Source: Rhodopseudomonas boonkerdii
Lineage (GTDB): Bacteria > Pseudomonadota > Alphaproteobacteria > Rhizobiales > Xanthobacteraceae
Reading direction: 5' to 3'
Assembly (NCBI RefSeq): GCF_021184025.1
Contig: NZ_CP036537.1
Location: forward strand, 496,001-560,000
DNA length: 64,000 nt
In this document: positions 24,939 through 33,309 of the stretch, piece after piece
Layout: every line of letters starts with the position of its first letter
How positions within the stretch are numbered: the stretch's first letter is position 1
The notes under the pieces: model-generated
The model's input: the letters and a program-made list of their open reading frames with translations, nothing else
Told to the model about the DNA's origin: nothing
The model's database searches: none
Translations under genes and position numbers: made by a program

Positions 24939-26317
24939 GCGAACCGATCCTTTCTCGACGCAACTTCCTCGGTACCGCGACGGCACTCGCCGGTGCCGCG
25001 GCGATCTCGGGGCGCGCGCAGGCGGCGTCCATTCCGGAAGCGCCGACGATGGAGAAGACCTCCATGCAGCCGCCGCTGCATCCCTCGTCCGGTCCCGACT
25101 ACAATCCCGTCGTGACCCTGAACGGTTGGACGCTCCCTTGGCGCATGAACGGCGACTGGAAGGAATTCCACCTCGTCGCCGAGCCGGTCGAGCGCGAGTT
25201 CGCCGAAGGCATGAAGGCGCACCTCTGGGGCTACAACGGCCAGTCTCCGGGTCCGACGATCGAATGCGTCGAAGGGGACAAGTTGCGGATCTTCGTGACC
25301 AACAAGCTGCCGGAGGCGACCACCGTGCATTGGCACGGCGTCATCCTGCCTTGCGGCATGGACGGCGTCGGCGGCCTGTCGCAACCGCACATCCCCGTCG
25401 GAAAGACCTTCGTCTACGAATTCGAGATGAAGCATAGCGGCACCTTCATGTACCACCCGCACTCGGACGAGATGGTCCAGATGGCGATGGGCATGATGGG
25501 CATGATCGTCGTGCATCCGCGGGACCGCAGCTTCCGAGCCGTCGACCGCGATTTCGTCTTCATCATGAGCAGCTACCTCATCGACCCCGGCACGTTCCTG
25601 CCGAAGGTCACCGAGATGACCAACTTCAACATGTGGACGTGGAACAGCCGCGTGTTTCCCGGAATCGACGTCATGCCGGTGCGGCTCGGCGACAAGGTGC
25701 GCGTACGGATCGGCAACCTGACCATGACCAACCACCCGATCCATCTGCACGGACACAAGTTCGCCGTGAGCTGCACCGACGGCGGATGGGTGCCGGAAAG
25801 CGCCGCGTGGCCGGAGACGACGACCGACGTGCCGGTCGGCGCCATCCGCGCATTCGACTTCCTCGCCGACAATCCCGGCGACTGGGCGTTCCACTGCCAC
25901 AAGTCCCACCACACCATGAACGCCATGGGGCACGACATGGTGAACCTGATCGGCGTGTCGAAGAAGGACATCGCGAAGGCGCTCGGCAAGGTTGCGCCCG
26001 ACGGCATGGCGATGGGATCGACGGGCATGGCCATGGGCGAGATGGAGATGCCCATGCCCGACAACACGCTGCCGATGATGACCGGCAGCGGCCAATTCGG
26101 GCCGATCGAGATGGGCGGCATGTTCACCGTCGTCAAGATCAGGGACGGGCTCGCGCGTGACGACTACCGGGATCCGGGTCCCTATCAGTTCCCGAAGGGT
26201 ACCGTCGCCTGGGAAGTGCAGACGCCGCAGGCCACTCCCGCGCGTCAGGACGGCGGAAAGCCGCCCGCCAAGCAGATGCCGAAGACGATGAACCACAAGG
26301 GAATGAAGGGGATGTGA
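24935..26317 (+). CDS. Multicopper oxidase with Tat signal
   Basis: A 460-residue periplasmic multicopper oxidase. The Tat signal SRRNFLG is at residues 7-13. The copper motifs follow in order: HWHG, YHPHSDE, HPIHLHGH, and HCHKSHHTMNAMGH for the type 1/type 3 centre. The C-terminal third is Met-rich (GMAMGSTGMAMGEMEMPMP), typical of cuprous oxidases such as CueO/CopA. Known role: oxidises Cu(I) to less toxic Cu(II). Coupled to the TolC-type gene by an ATGA overlap. Confidence 0.9.
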   Translation: MSEPILSRRNFLGTATALAGAAAISGRAQAASIPEAPTMEKTSMQPPLHPSSGPDYNPVVTLNGWTLPWRMNGDWKEFHLVAEPVEREFAEGMKAHLWGYNGQSPGPTIECVEGDKLRIFVTNKLPEATTVHWHGVILPCGMDGVGGLSQPHIPVGKTFVYEFEMKHSGTFMYHPHSDEMVQMAMGMMGMIVVHPRDRSFRAVDRDFVFIMSSYLIDPGTFLPKVTEMTNFNMWTWNSRVFPGIDVMPVRLGDKVRVRIGNLTMTNHPIHLHGHKFAVSCTDGGWVPESAAWPETTTDVPVGAIRAFDFLADNPGDWAFHCHKSHHTMNAMGHDMVNLIGVSKKDIAKALGKVAPDGMAMGSTGMAMGEMEMPMPDNTLPMMTGSGQFGPIEMGGMFTVVKIRDGLARDDYRDPGPYQFPKGTVAWEVQTPQATPARQDGGKPPAKQMPKTMNHKGMKGM

Positions 26318-26346
26318 TGGTCCGCCCGGATAAAAAGGAGACACTT

Positions 26347-26835
26347 ATGAGAAGACTGAAGGTTTCGGTGGTGGTCGTCGCGGCAGCGCTCGCCTCCGCG
26401 GGTACGGCGCTCGCGGCCGGCGAGCACGCCGGTCACGCGCAGCATGCCGAGACGTACGCGACCGGCGAGCCCGGCGACGCGAAGAAGGCTGCCCGCATCG
26501 TTCAGGTCTCGCTGACGGAAGCGAACGGCAAGATGCTGTTCGTCCCGGCGGAGATCGAGGTCCGCAAGGACGAGCAGATCCGGTTCGTGCTCCGCAACGG
26601 CGGACAGCTCGACCACGAATTCGTCCTCGGGACGACCGAGGAGAATCTGAGGCACGGGGCATCCATGGCGAAGAATCCCGACATGGAGCACGACGACCCG
26701 AACGCCAGAAGGCTGGCTCCGAGCAAGACGGGCGATCTCGTCTGGCGGTTCAGCAAGGCGGGCGAGTTCGAATACGCGTGTCTCATACCCGGCCACCGCG
26801 AAGCGGGAATGGTCGGTACCGTCGTCGTCAAATAG
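26347..26835 (+). CDS. Periplasmic cupredoxin (blue-copper protein)
   Basis: A 162-residue protein with a signal peptide and a His-rich start (GEHAGHAQHAET). The cupredoxin ligand set is visible: His in LDHEFVLG, then Cys, His and Met in CLIPGHREAGM. ATG 26347 has AAGGAGA before it; an ATG at 26314 overlapping the upstream stop is less likely. Probably shuttles copper or electrons for the adjacent multicopper oxidases. Confidence 0.85.
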   Translation: MRRLKVSVVVVAAALASAGTALAAGEHAGHAQHAETYATGEPGDAKKAARIVQVSLTEANGKMLFVPAEIEVRKDEQIRFVLRNGGQLDHEFVLGTTEENLRHGASMAKNPDMEHDDPNARRLAPSKTGDLVWRFSKAGEFEYACLIPGHREAGMVGTVVVK

Positions 26836-26853
26836 CAATCGAAAGGAAGAAAG

Positions 26854-27159
26854 ATGATCAAGACCAACAAGCTCGCCGCGGCCGTCGTCGCTCTCTCGCT
26901 TCTCGCTCCTTCTCTCGGCCTCGCGCAGGAGGCGATGGTCGCCGGCGAGGTCAAGAAGGTCGACGAGGCGGCGAAGAAGATCACGCTCAAGCACGGCCCG
27001 ATCAAGAACCTCGGCATGGACGAGGACGGCATGACGATGGTCTTCAAGGTGCAGGATCCGGCGATGCTCAAGCAGGTCAAGGCCGGCGACAAGGTGCAGT
27101 TCGTCGCCGAGCGCGGCAACGACGGCATCGCAATCACCAAGATCCAGAAGAGCAAGTGA
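26854..27159 (+). CDS. CusF-like periplasmic copper chaperone
   Basis: A 101-residue protein: signal peptide (1-24, ending LAQ) and a CusF-type OB fold. Family features are KKITLKHGPI (His ligand) and GMTMVFKV (two Met ligands). The Trp that stacks on Cu(I) in E. coli CusF is absent here (DEDGMTM), so the site differs. It follows the cupredoxin gene by 18 bases. Confidence 0.8.
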   Translation: MIKTNKLAAAVVALSLLAPSLGLAQEAMVAGEVKKVDEAAKKITLKHGPIKNLGMDEDGMTMVFKVQDPAMLKQVKAGDKVQFVAERGNDGIAITKIQKSK

Positions 27160-27226
27160 GCCTGCTGCGGCGTCCCCGGCCACCGAGGGGACGCTGCAGA
27201 CGTCGCCGACCGGCGGAGGGGACATC

Positions 27227-28213
27227 ATGGCTTTCGAAGCGGAAGTGCGGACGACGGGGCGCGGTCAGGCCGATGACGTTCTCGTCTTCGACCGCGCGGC
27301 GGACCGGCTGACGGGCGCGGGCGCCGCGGAGCGGATGGCCTTCGCGGTCCTCCGCCTCGGCTCGGTGCTGACGATGCCCTTCGGGCATCGCGGCTATCGG
27401 CTCGGATGCGCGGTCGTCGCCGGCGGCATCAAGACCCGCGACGTCAGGGTTCGGCTGAACGGCGACGCCGTGTTCTCGATTCCCTTCGGCGACGGCTATT
27501 GGAGCCGTCTCCTCAATCCGGCCTACCGTTACGAAGACGAGATCGAGATGTTCCTCCGCGAAGTCTCGGACATCGACTATGCTTTCGTCGATTGCGGCGC
27601 CAATTTCGGCTACTGGTCGGTACTCGTCTCGAGCAGGCCCTTCGGCTCCAAGCAGGCCCTCGCCATCGAGGCCGCGCCCGCCAACATGCGGCGCCTGGCG
27701 CTGAACTACGCGCTCAACGGCGGCCGGTTCGAATGCCTGCATGCCGCGATCGGCAGCTCGGAGGGTCTCGTCCGGATCGTGGGCGACCGCCACGAGGCGC
27801 TCGCGACCGAGGAGACGGACACGGCCGACGGATCGGTGCGAAGGGTCTCGCTTGACGGTCTCGCGGCCGCCGGAGCCATCGAGCGCGGCAGGCCCGTCGT
27901 GGTCAAGCTCGACGTCGAGGGCGTGGAGATCGACGCACTCGAAGGCGCGCGGAGCCTCATGGCCGCCGACGCCCTGTTCGTCTGCGAGGAGCACGGCAAC
28001 GATCCCAACCACACTGTGTCTAGACATCTGCTCGGCAGCACCCCTTTGGCAGTCCACGCGTTCGATCCAACCGCCGGCCGGTTCGTCGCCGTGAACGACC
28101 CCTCGGTCCTGGACGGGATCAAGCGGCATCCGTGGGTCGGCTACAACGTGTTCGCCACGGCGAGCCCGATGTGGCGCGACGCTCTGGACCGGATCAACGG
28201 GAGGTCCGCATGA
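27227..28213 (+). CDS. FkbM-family methyltransferase
   Basis: A 328-residue SAM-dependent methyltransferase. The SAM-binding region is FVDCGANFGYWSVL (about 121-134) with acid-loop AIEAAPANMRRL. The C-terminal domain has VVKLDVEGVEIDALEGA, characteristic of FkbM proteins. Its stop overlaps the next gene (ATGA), which ties it to the copper oxidase. FkbM enzymes methylate sugars, lipids or small molecules; a role in copper resistance is unclear. Confidence 0.8.
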   Translation: MAFEAEVRTTGRGQADDVLVFDRAADRLTGAGAAERMAFAVLRLGSVLTMPFGHRGYRLGCAVVAGGIKTRDVRVRLNGDAVFSIPFGDGYWSRLLNPAYRYEDEIEMFLREVSDIDYAFVDCGANFGYWSVLVSSRPFGSKQALAIEAAPANMRRLALNYALNGGRFECLHAAIGSSEGLVRIVGDRHEALATEETDTADGSVRRVSLDGLAAAGAIERGRPVVVKLDVEGVEIDALEGARSLMAADALFVCEEHGNDPNHTVSRHLLGSTPLAVHAFDPTAGRFVAVNDPSVLDGIKRHPWVGYNVFATASPMWRDALDRINGRSA

Positions 28214-30078
28214 TCGCGTTGCCCTACGACTACTACTTGATCGCCTGGTTCGTCGTGGCCGCCGCGTCCGCGGCCTACGTCGCCTACGACCAGTTCGCCG
28301 GCAATCCCGAGCCGACGGTGATGAAGTGGGGCTTCATCCTCGTCACGCTGTACATGGGTCCCTTCGGTCTCCTGCTCTACGTGCTCGCCGACAAGGAACC
28401 GCGTCCGGGCGAGCATGAGAGCTTCACGGCGCCGCTGTGGAAGCAGGGCGTCGGCAGCACCATCCACTGCGTCGCAGGCGACGCGACGGGCATCATCCTG
28501 GCGGCGGTGGTCACCGCCTCGCTCGGATTGCCGATGTGGATCGACCTCGTCGTCGAGTACGTGGCCGGCTTCTCGTTCGGCCTCTTCATCTTCCAATCGC
28601 TGTTCATGAAGAAGATGATGGGCGGCACCTACTGGGAGAACGTGCGGAAGAGCTTCACGCCCGAATTCATCAGCATGAACGCCATGATGGCCGGCATGGC
28701 TCCCACCATGAGTCTGCTGATGATGGGACGTGACATGCGGGCGATGGACCCGCTCGAACTGGTCTTCTGGGGCGTGATGTCGCTGGGCGTGATCGTCGGC
28801 TTCGCGACGGCCTATCCGTTCAACGTCTGGATGGTGAAGAAGGGGATCAAGCACGGACTGATGACGGTGCGCGCCGGACACGGAAACGGCGGCCATGCCG
28901 AGCACCAGTCAGGTCATTCCGGACACGACGGAGCGCACGGCGGGGGCGCCGACAAGGGCGGACACGCAATGGCGGGCGAAGCGACGCGGCCTCAACTGGC
29001 GGCGTTGGCCGGCGTCACCGGGTTCATGCTGGTTTCCGGAATGGTCCTTCCGGGCTTCTCGGTCAACCTGTTCCTGAGTGCCCGCGATGTGGACGGCGCG
29101 ATCATGCCGCCCGGCATGATCAACACGTTTGACCTGCCGGGCGAGGCCATGAAGGACATGGCGGCGGTGAAGCCGAGGCAGGTCACGTTCGAGGCGGCGC
29201 CGGACGCGAAGGGCGACCGTGTCCTGCAGCCGCGCATAGAAAACGGCGTGAAGATCTTCGATATCGAGGCATCGATCATACGCTGGAACATCCTGCCGGA
29301 CGTCGCCGTCGAGGCCTACGCCTACAACAGACAGATTCCGGGCCCCCGTCTGCAGTTGACCGAAGGCGATCACGTGCGGATCAACTTCCGGAATGCATTG
29401 CCCGAGAGCACGACAGTGCACTGGCACGGGCTCATCGTTCCGAACGAGATGGACGGGCCGGCGAACGTCACGCAGAAGCCGGTGCCGCCGGGCGGCACCT
29501 ATACCTACGAATTCGATGTCGGCCAGAGCGGCACCTATTTCTACCACAGTCACGATCATCCCGACCGCCAACAGGGCCTCGGTCTCTACGGCGCCATCCT
29601 GATCGCACCCAAGGATTCGAGCGCGGAAGTCAAAGCCGACCTCGACTACACGATCCAACTTCAGGAATGGCTCAAGAGGGAATGGCGGACGTTTCCGGCC
29701 ATGATCATGGAAGGCGCGCTGCCGAACTACTTCACGATCAATGGCAAGGCCTATCCGTCCACCGACACGGTCGACATGAAGGTCGGGCAGACGATCAAGC
29801 TGCGCTTCATCGGGACGAACAACAACTTCGTCCATCCGATGCACGTGCACGGCGGCCCGTTCGAGGTCGTCGCCGTCGACGGCGTCACGCTGAACCAGAG
29901 CGCGCGATACCAGGCGGACACGGTCAATGTCGGACCGGGTCAGCGCTACGACGTCGTCTGGACCGCCAGAAGGCCCGGCAAGTGGCTCGTCCACTGCCAC
30001 ATCCCGCATCACACCGCCAACAACAACGTCGAACGCGACGGCGGCGGAGGCCTGATGCTCGTTCTCGACGTGAAGTGA
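28210..30078 (+). CDS. DUF4396 membrane domain fused to multicopper oxidase
   Basis: A 622-residue fusion. Residues 1 to about 225 have several membrane helices of a DUF4396 type (FSFGLFIFQSLFMKKMMGG, SMNAMMAGMAPTMSL). A His/Gly-rich linker follows (HAEHQSGHSGHDGAHGGG), then another helix near 265-285. From about 350 a multicopper oxidase domain has HWHG, FYHSHDH, HPMHVHGG and HCHIPHHT. The Met axial ligand region is not clear. The start overlaps the FkbM stop (ATGA). The design suggests a membrane-anchored copper oxidase fed by its own membrane and His-rich parts. Confidence 0.8.
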   Translation: MIALPYDYYLIAWFVVAAASAAYVAYDQFAGNPEPTVMKWGFILVTLYMGPFGLLLYVLADKEPRPGEHESFTAPLWKQGVGSTIHCVAGDATGIILAAVVTASLGLPMWIDLVVEYVAGFSFGLFIFQSLFMKKMMGGTYWENVRKSFTPEFISMNAMMAGMAPTMSLLMMGRDMRAMDPLELVFWGVMSLGVIVGFATAYPFNVWMVKKGIKHGLMTVRAGHGNGGHAEHQSGHSGHDGAHGGGADKGGHAMAGEATRPQLAALAGVTGFMLVSGMVLPGFSVNLFLSARDVDGAIMPPGMINTFDLPGEAMKDMAAVKPRQVTFEAAPDAKGDRVLQPRIENGVKIFDIEASIIRWNILPDVAVEAYAYNRQIPGPRLQLTEGDHVRINFRNALPESTTVHWHGLIVPNEMDGPANVTQKPVPPGGTYTYEFDVGQSGTYFYHSHDHPDRQQGLGLYGAILIAPKDSSAEVKADLDYTIQLQEWLKREWRTFPAMIMEGALPNYFTINGKAYPSTDTVDMKVGQTIKLRFIGTNNNFVHPMHVHGGPFEVVAVDGVTLNQSARYQADTVNVGPGQRYDVVWTARRPGKWLVHCHIPHHTANNNVERDGGGGLMLVLDVK

Positions 30079-30136
30079 CGTCCGGACCGATCGATCCATC
30101 CATCACTTCGACCCAAGTCAAGCCAGAGGACCACCA

Positions 30137-30502
30137 ATGCCCAAGACCATCATCGCAGCCGCCGCCTTCGTGGCGGCCACGCTCGCAACCGGCGCGGCGC
30201 TCGCCCATCCGGAATTCCAGTCGGCCGAGCCGCCTGCCGGAAAGACCTCGGCCGCACCGAAGCAGATCCGCATCCTGTTCAACGAAAGCGTCATTCCGCA
30301 GTTCTCCGGCATCGAGCTGAAGGATCAGGCGGGCAAGCCCGTCGCGACTGGCAAGACGACCGTCGATCCGGCCAACAAGAAGTTGATGATCGTTCCGCTG
30401 AAGGACCAGTTGGCGCCGGGCGACTACAAGGTCGAATGGCACGCGGTGTCGGACGACACCCACAAGGTCAAGGGCACGTACTCCTTCGGCGTGGCGCGCT
30501 GA
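30137..30502 (+). CDS. copC: Periplasmic copper-binding protein CopC
   Basis: A 121-residue CopC. Signal peptide ends ALA, leaving mature His1 (HPEFQSAEP), the Cu(II) ligand of CopC. A second His site is SDDTHKVKGTY near the C-terminus. The fold is a small beta barrel. Its stop overlaps copD by one base (TGATG), the usual copCD pairing for copper uptake or transfer. Confidence 0.88.
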   Translation: MPKTIIAAAAFVAATLATGAALAHPEFQSAEPPAGKTSAAPKQIRILFNESVIPQFSGIELKDQAGKPVATGKTTVDPANKKLMIVPLKDQLAPGDYKVEWHAVSDDTHKVKGTYSFGVAR

Positions 30503-31434
30503 TGATCGAGTTCGGTCTCGTCCTGTCCCGCTTCCTCCACTACATCGCGACGACGTCGCTCGCCGGGGCGGCATTCTTCCCTCTGTACGCCTATGCGGGG
30601 ACGGAGCCCGAAAGGCTGGCCCGTTGGCGTGGCAGGGTGCTGGCCTGGTCGGCCGTCCTCGCGCTCGCCGCGGGGCTCGGTTGGTTCGCCTTCGCGGTGG
30701 CCAACATGAGCGGAGCGCTGACCGACGTCGCCGACACGGAGGTCGTCGGCGCCGTCGTCCGCGAAACCGGCTTCGGTGCCGTATGGACGGCTCGCACCGC
30801 CATCGCCGTCCTGCTCGTCGGTCTCACGCTGCTGCTGCCGTCGCGGACGTCCGTTGGCCGGGATCTGCTGACCTCGTTTCTCGCAGCCGGACTCCTCGCC
30901 TCCCTCGCCGGAGCCGGTCATGCGCAGATGGAGGAAGGCTGGCCCGGGGCGCTGCACGTCGCGGCGGATGCGGCCCACCTCCTCGCCGCCGGTGCGTGGC
31001 TCGGAGGCCTGATCCCTCTTGGATTCATTCTGCTGGGCTACGACGGCAGGAGGACGGACGGCGCTGCGCTCGACGTCGACGGGGTGCTGATGCGCTTCTC
31101 CGGCATGGGCTACATCGCCGTCGCGACGCTGGTTGGAACGGGTCTGGTCAATAGCTGGTTCCTGGTCGGGTCCGTCTCCAGCCTCCTTGCCAGCGCCTAC
31201 GGATGGATCCTCATCGTCAAGCTGGCGTGCTTCGCCGGAATGCTGGGTCTGGCGGCGGCGAACCGCTTCTGGCTGGTGCCCGCGCTCGAGGCCGCCGGTC
31301 GGAAGGCACCGCCTGAGAGCGCCGTCTGGAAACGTAAGCTGCGAATCCACGTGCTGAGCGAGCAGGTCCTCGGTCTGTTCGTCCTGTTGTGCGTGAGCAT
31401 CATCGGCACGATCCGGCCGGCGATCGGACAGTAG
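30502..31434 (+). CDS. copD: Copper-resistance membrane protein CopD
   Basis: A 310-residue protein with about eight hydrophobic segments. CopD landmarks include the early FLHYIATTSLAGAAFF, HVAADAAHLLAAGAWLGGL near the middle and NRFWLVPAL later. CopD works with CopC in moving copper across the inner membrane. It starts at ATG 30502 overlapping copC. A strong hairpin follows the stop. Confidence 0.85.
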   Translation: MIEFGLVLSRFLHYIATTSLAGAAFFPLYAYAGTEPERLARWRGRVLAWSAVLALAAGLGWFAFAVANMSGALTDVADTEVVGAVVRETGFGAVWTARTAIAVLLVGLTLLLPSRTSVGRDLLTSFLAAGLLASLAGAGHAQMEEGWPGALHVAADAAHLLAAGAWLGGLIPLGFILLGYDGRRTDGAALDVDGVLMRFSGMGYIAVATLVGTGLVNSWFLVGSVSSLLASAYGWILIVKLACFAGMLGLAAANRFWLVPALEAAGRKAPPESAVWKRKLRIHVLSEQVLGLFVLLCVSIIGTIRPAIGQ

Positions 31435-31438
31435 GGAC

Positions 31439-31471
31439 GTCGAACGGGACGCCGAGCGCGTCCCGTTCGAC
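31439..31471. terminator. Perfect 14-base-stem hairpin after copD
   Basis: GTCGAACGGGACGC-CGAGC-GCGTCCCGTTCGAC: perfect 14-base arms and a 5-base loop, five bases after the copD stop. No T tract follows, so it may terminate only partly, or lower expression of the OpgC and cytochrome genes downstream. Confidence 0.5.
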
Positions 31472-31484
31472 GCAGGAGACCACG

Positions 31485-32651
31485 ATGAGCACTTCGACCG
31501 ACAAGCCTGCCGACACCCGCGACCTCCGCCTCGACCTGTTCCGCGGTCTCGCGAACTGGGCGATCTTCCTCGACCACATTCCGAACAACGCCATCGCGTG
31601 GCTGACGACACGGAACTACGGCTTCAGCGACGCCGCCGACATCTTCGTTTTCATCTCGGGATATACGGCGGCGTTCGTCTACGCGCGGAGGATGGAGGTG
31701 CAGGGCGTCGTCGCCGGCGCCGCTCTCCTGCTGCGCCGGGTGTGGCAGCTCTACGTCGCCCACATTCTCCTATTCGTGTTCTACGCCGCGGCGATCGGCT
31801 TCATCGCCCAGCGCGGACATTCTCACCTGCTCGACGAGTTCAACGTCAAATGGCTCATCGAACAGCCGGTGGCGACACTGACGCAGGGACTGGCCTTGAA
31901 GTTCAAGCCGCTGAACCTCGACGTGCTGCCGCTCTACATCGTGTTGATGGCATGCTTCCCGCCGTTGCTGGCGGTCATGAGGCGCTTCCCCGATCCGGCG
32001 CTGGCGGCATCCGCCATCCTCTACCTGACGGCCCGTTGGCTGGGATGGAACCTGCCGGCCTGGCCGTCGGGCGACTGGTACTTCAACCCCTTCGCCTGGC
32101 AGCTTCTCTTCGTCATCGGAGCGTGGGTCGCGATGGGCGGCGGCGGTCGGGTGAAGGCGGTCGTCCTTTCGGCGCCGATGGTCGCGCTAGGCGCCGCCTA
32201 TTTGGCCTTCGCGATGGCCGTCACGCTGGCCGTCCGCATCGACGCGACGTGGATATTCCCGTCCGCGCTGATCGATCTGTTCGACCCCAACGACAAGACC
32301 AACCTGGCACCCTACCGGATCCTTCACCTGCTGGCGCTCATGATCATCCTGGTACGTCTCGTTCCAAAGGACTCGATCGTCTTGCGCTCCGCCATGGCGA
32401 GACCGCTCGTCGTCTGCGGACAGCGTTCGCTGGAGGTGTTCTGCGTCGGTATCTTCCTGTCGTTCGTCGGTCACTTCATCCTCGAAATGTGGTCGAACGC
32501 CTTCGTCACCCAGGTCGCCGTGAGCCTCGCCGGCATCTCGCTGATGACCCTCGTCGCCTCATACCGGACCTGGTCCCGCGCTTTGGATTCCCGGCCTGCC
32601 TCCCGTAGACCGCCGCGCGCCGGACGCGCCGAAGAAGGAATGACGAGATGA
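31485..32651 (+). CDS. OpgC-like membrane acyltransferase (copy 1)
   Basis: A 388-residue membrane protein with about ten hydrophobic segments. It begins RDLRLDLFRGLANWAIFLDH, the start of OpgC-family proteins, and has the DIFVFISGYTAAFVY segment. OpgC proteins succinylate periplasmic glucans. The gene has AGGAG before ATG 31485 and overlaps the cytochrome c gene (ATGA). A second copy with a similar sequence lies at 51204-52346, also in a metal operon. Confidence 0.82.
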   Translation: MSTSTDKPADTRDLRLDLFRGLANWAIFLDHIPNNAIAWLTTRNYGFSDAADIFVFISGYTAAFVYARRMEVQGVVAGAALLLRRVWQLYVAHILLFVFYAAAIGFIAQRGHSHLLDEFNVKWLIEQPVATLTQGLALKFKPLNLDVLPLYIVLMACFPPLLAVMRRFPDPALAASAILYLTARWLGWNLPAWPSGDWYFNPFAWQLLFVIGAWVAMGGGGRVKAVVLSAPMVALGAAYLAFAMAVTLAVRIDATWIFPSALIDLFDPNDKTNLAPYRILHLLALMIILVRLVPKDSIVLRSAMARPLVVCGQRSLEVFCVGIFLSFVGHFILEMWSNAFVTQVAVSLAGISLMTLVASYRTWSRALDSRPASRRPPRAGRAEEGMTR

Positions 32652-33259
32652 AGGGGAGGTTGATCGCGGGTACCGCGGCAATCTTGGCCGCGCTTGGGGC
32701 ATCGAGCTTCTACGTCGTCTCCGGAGCCTACGACTTCGGAGCGGACACGCCCCATTGGGCCCTCACGCGCGTGGTGATCGAGACGTTCCGCGACCATTCG
32801 ATCGCGGTGAGGACCCGTGACATCGTCGTCCCAGACTTCGGCGACGAGAAGCTGGTGCTGAAGGGCGCCGGCCAGTACGCCGCGATGTGCGTCAACTGTC
32901 ACCTCGCGCCGGGCATGAAGGATTCAGAAATACGGCCGGGCCTCTATCCGCAACCGCCCAACCTTTCCGAGAAGCGGGTGGATCCCGCACGGGCCTTCTG
33001 GATCGTGAAGCACGGCCTGAAGATGAGCGGCATGCCGGCTTGGGGGCTCGGTCACGACGACGCCGCCATCTGGAGCATCGTCGCCTTCGTGACCAAGCTG
33101 CCCGGACTGTCCGAGGAACACTACAAGCAGATGGTCGCCGACGCCCCGCCGGACGAGGAGATGGGCGGGATGAAGATGGATGGCGACAAGGCAGGGACGG
33201 GCGGCAATCCGGCTCAGGACAAAGGTGGCGCGAAGCCCGTGGGCGGTCACCAGCATTGA
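32648..33259 (+). CDS. Periplasmic c-type cytochrome
   Basis: A 203-residue protein with an N-terminal hydrophobic anchor or signal (about 5-27). One heme-binding CVNCH at residues 81-85 and a Met ligand in KMSGMPAWG near 127-131 define a mono-heme class I cytochrome c. The C-terminus has Met and His residues (EMGGMKMDG, GGHQH). Coupled to OpgC by ATGA. It may pass electrons from copper oxidation. Confidence 0.85.
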   Translation: MKGRLIAGTAAILAALGASSFYVVSGAYDFGADTPHWALTRVVIETFRDHSIAVRTRDIVVPDFGDEKLVLKGAGQYAAMCVNCHLAPGMKDSEIRPGLYPQPPNLSEKRVDPARAFWIVKHGLKMSGMPAWGLGHDDAAIWSIVAFVTKLPGLSEEHYKQMVADAPPDEEMGGMKMDGDKAGTGGNPAQDKGGAKPVGGHQH

Positions 33260-33309
33260 TGGCCCAGGAAGCGATGGTCGGCACCTGACGGCGGAAGGAC
33301 GAGAGACGT

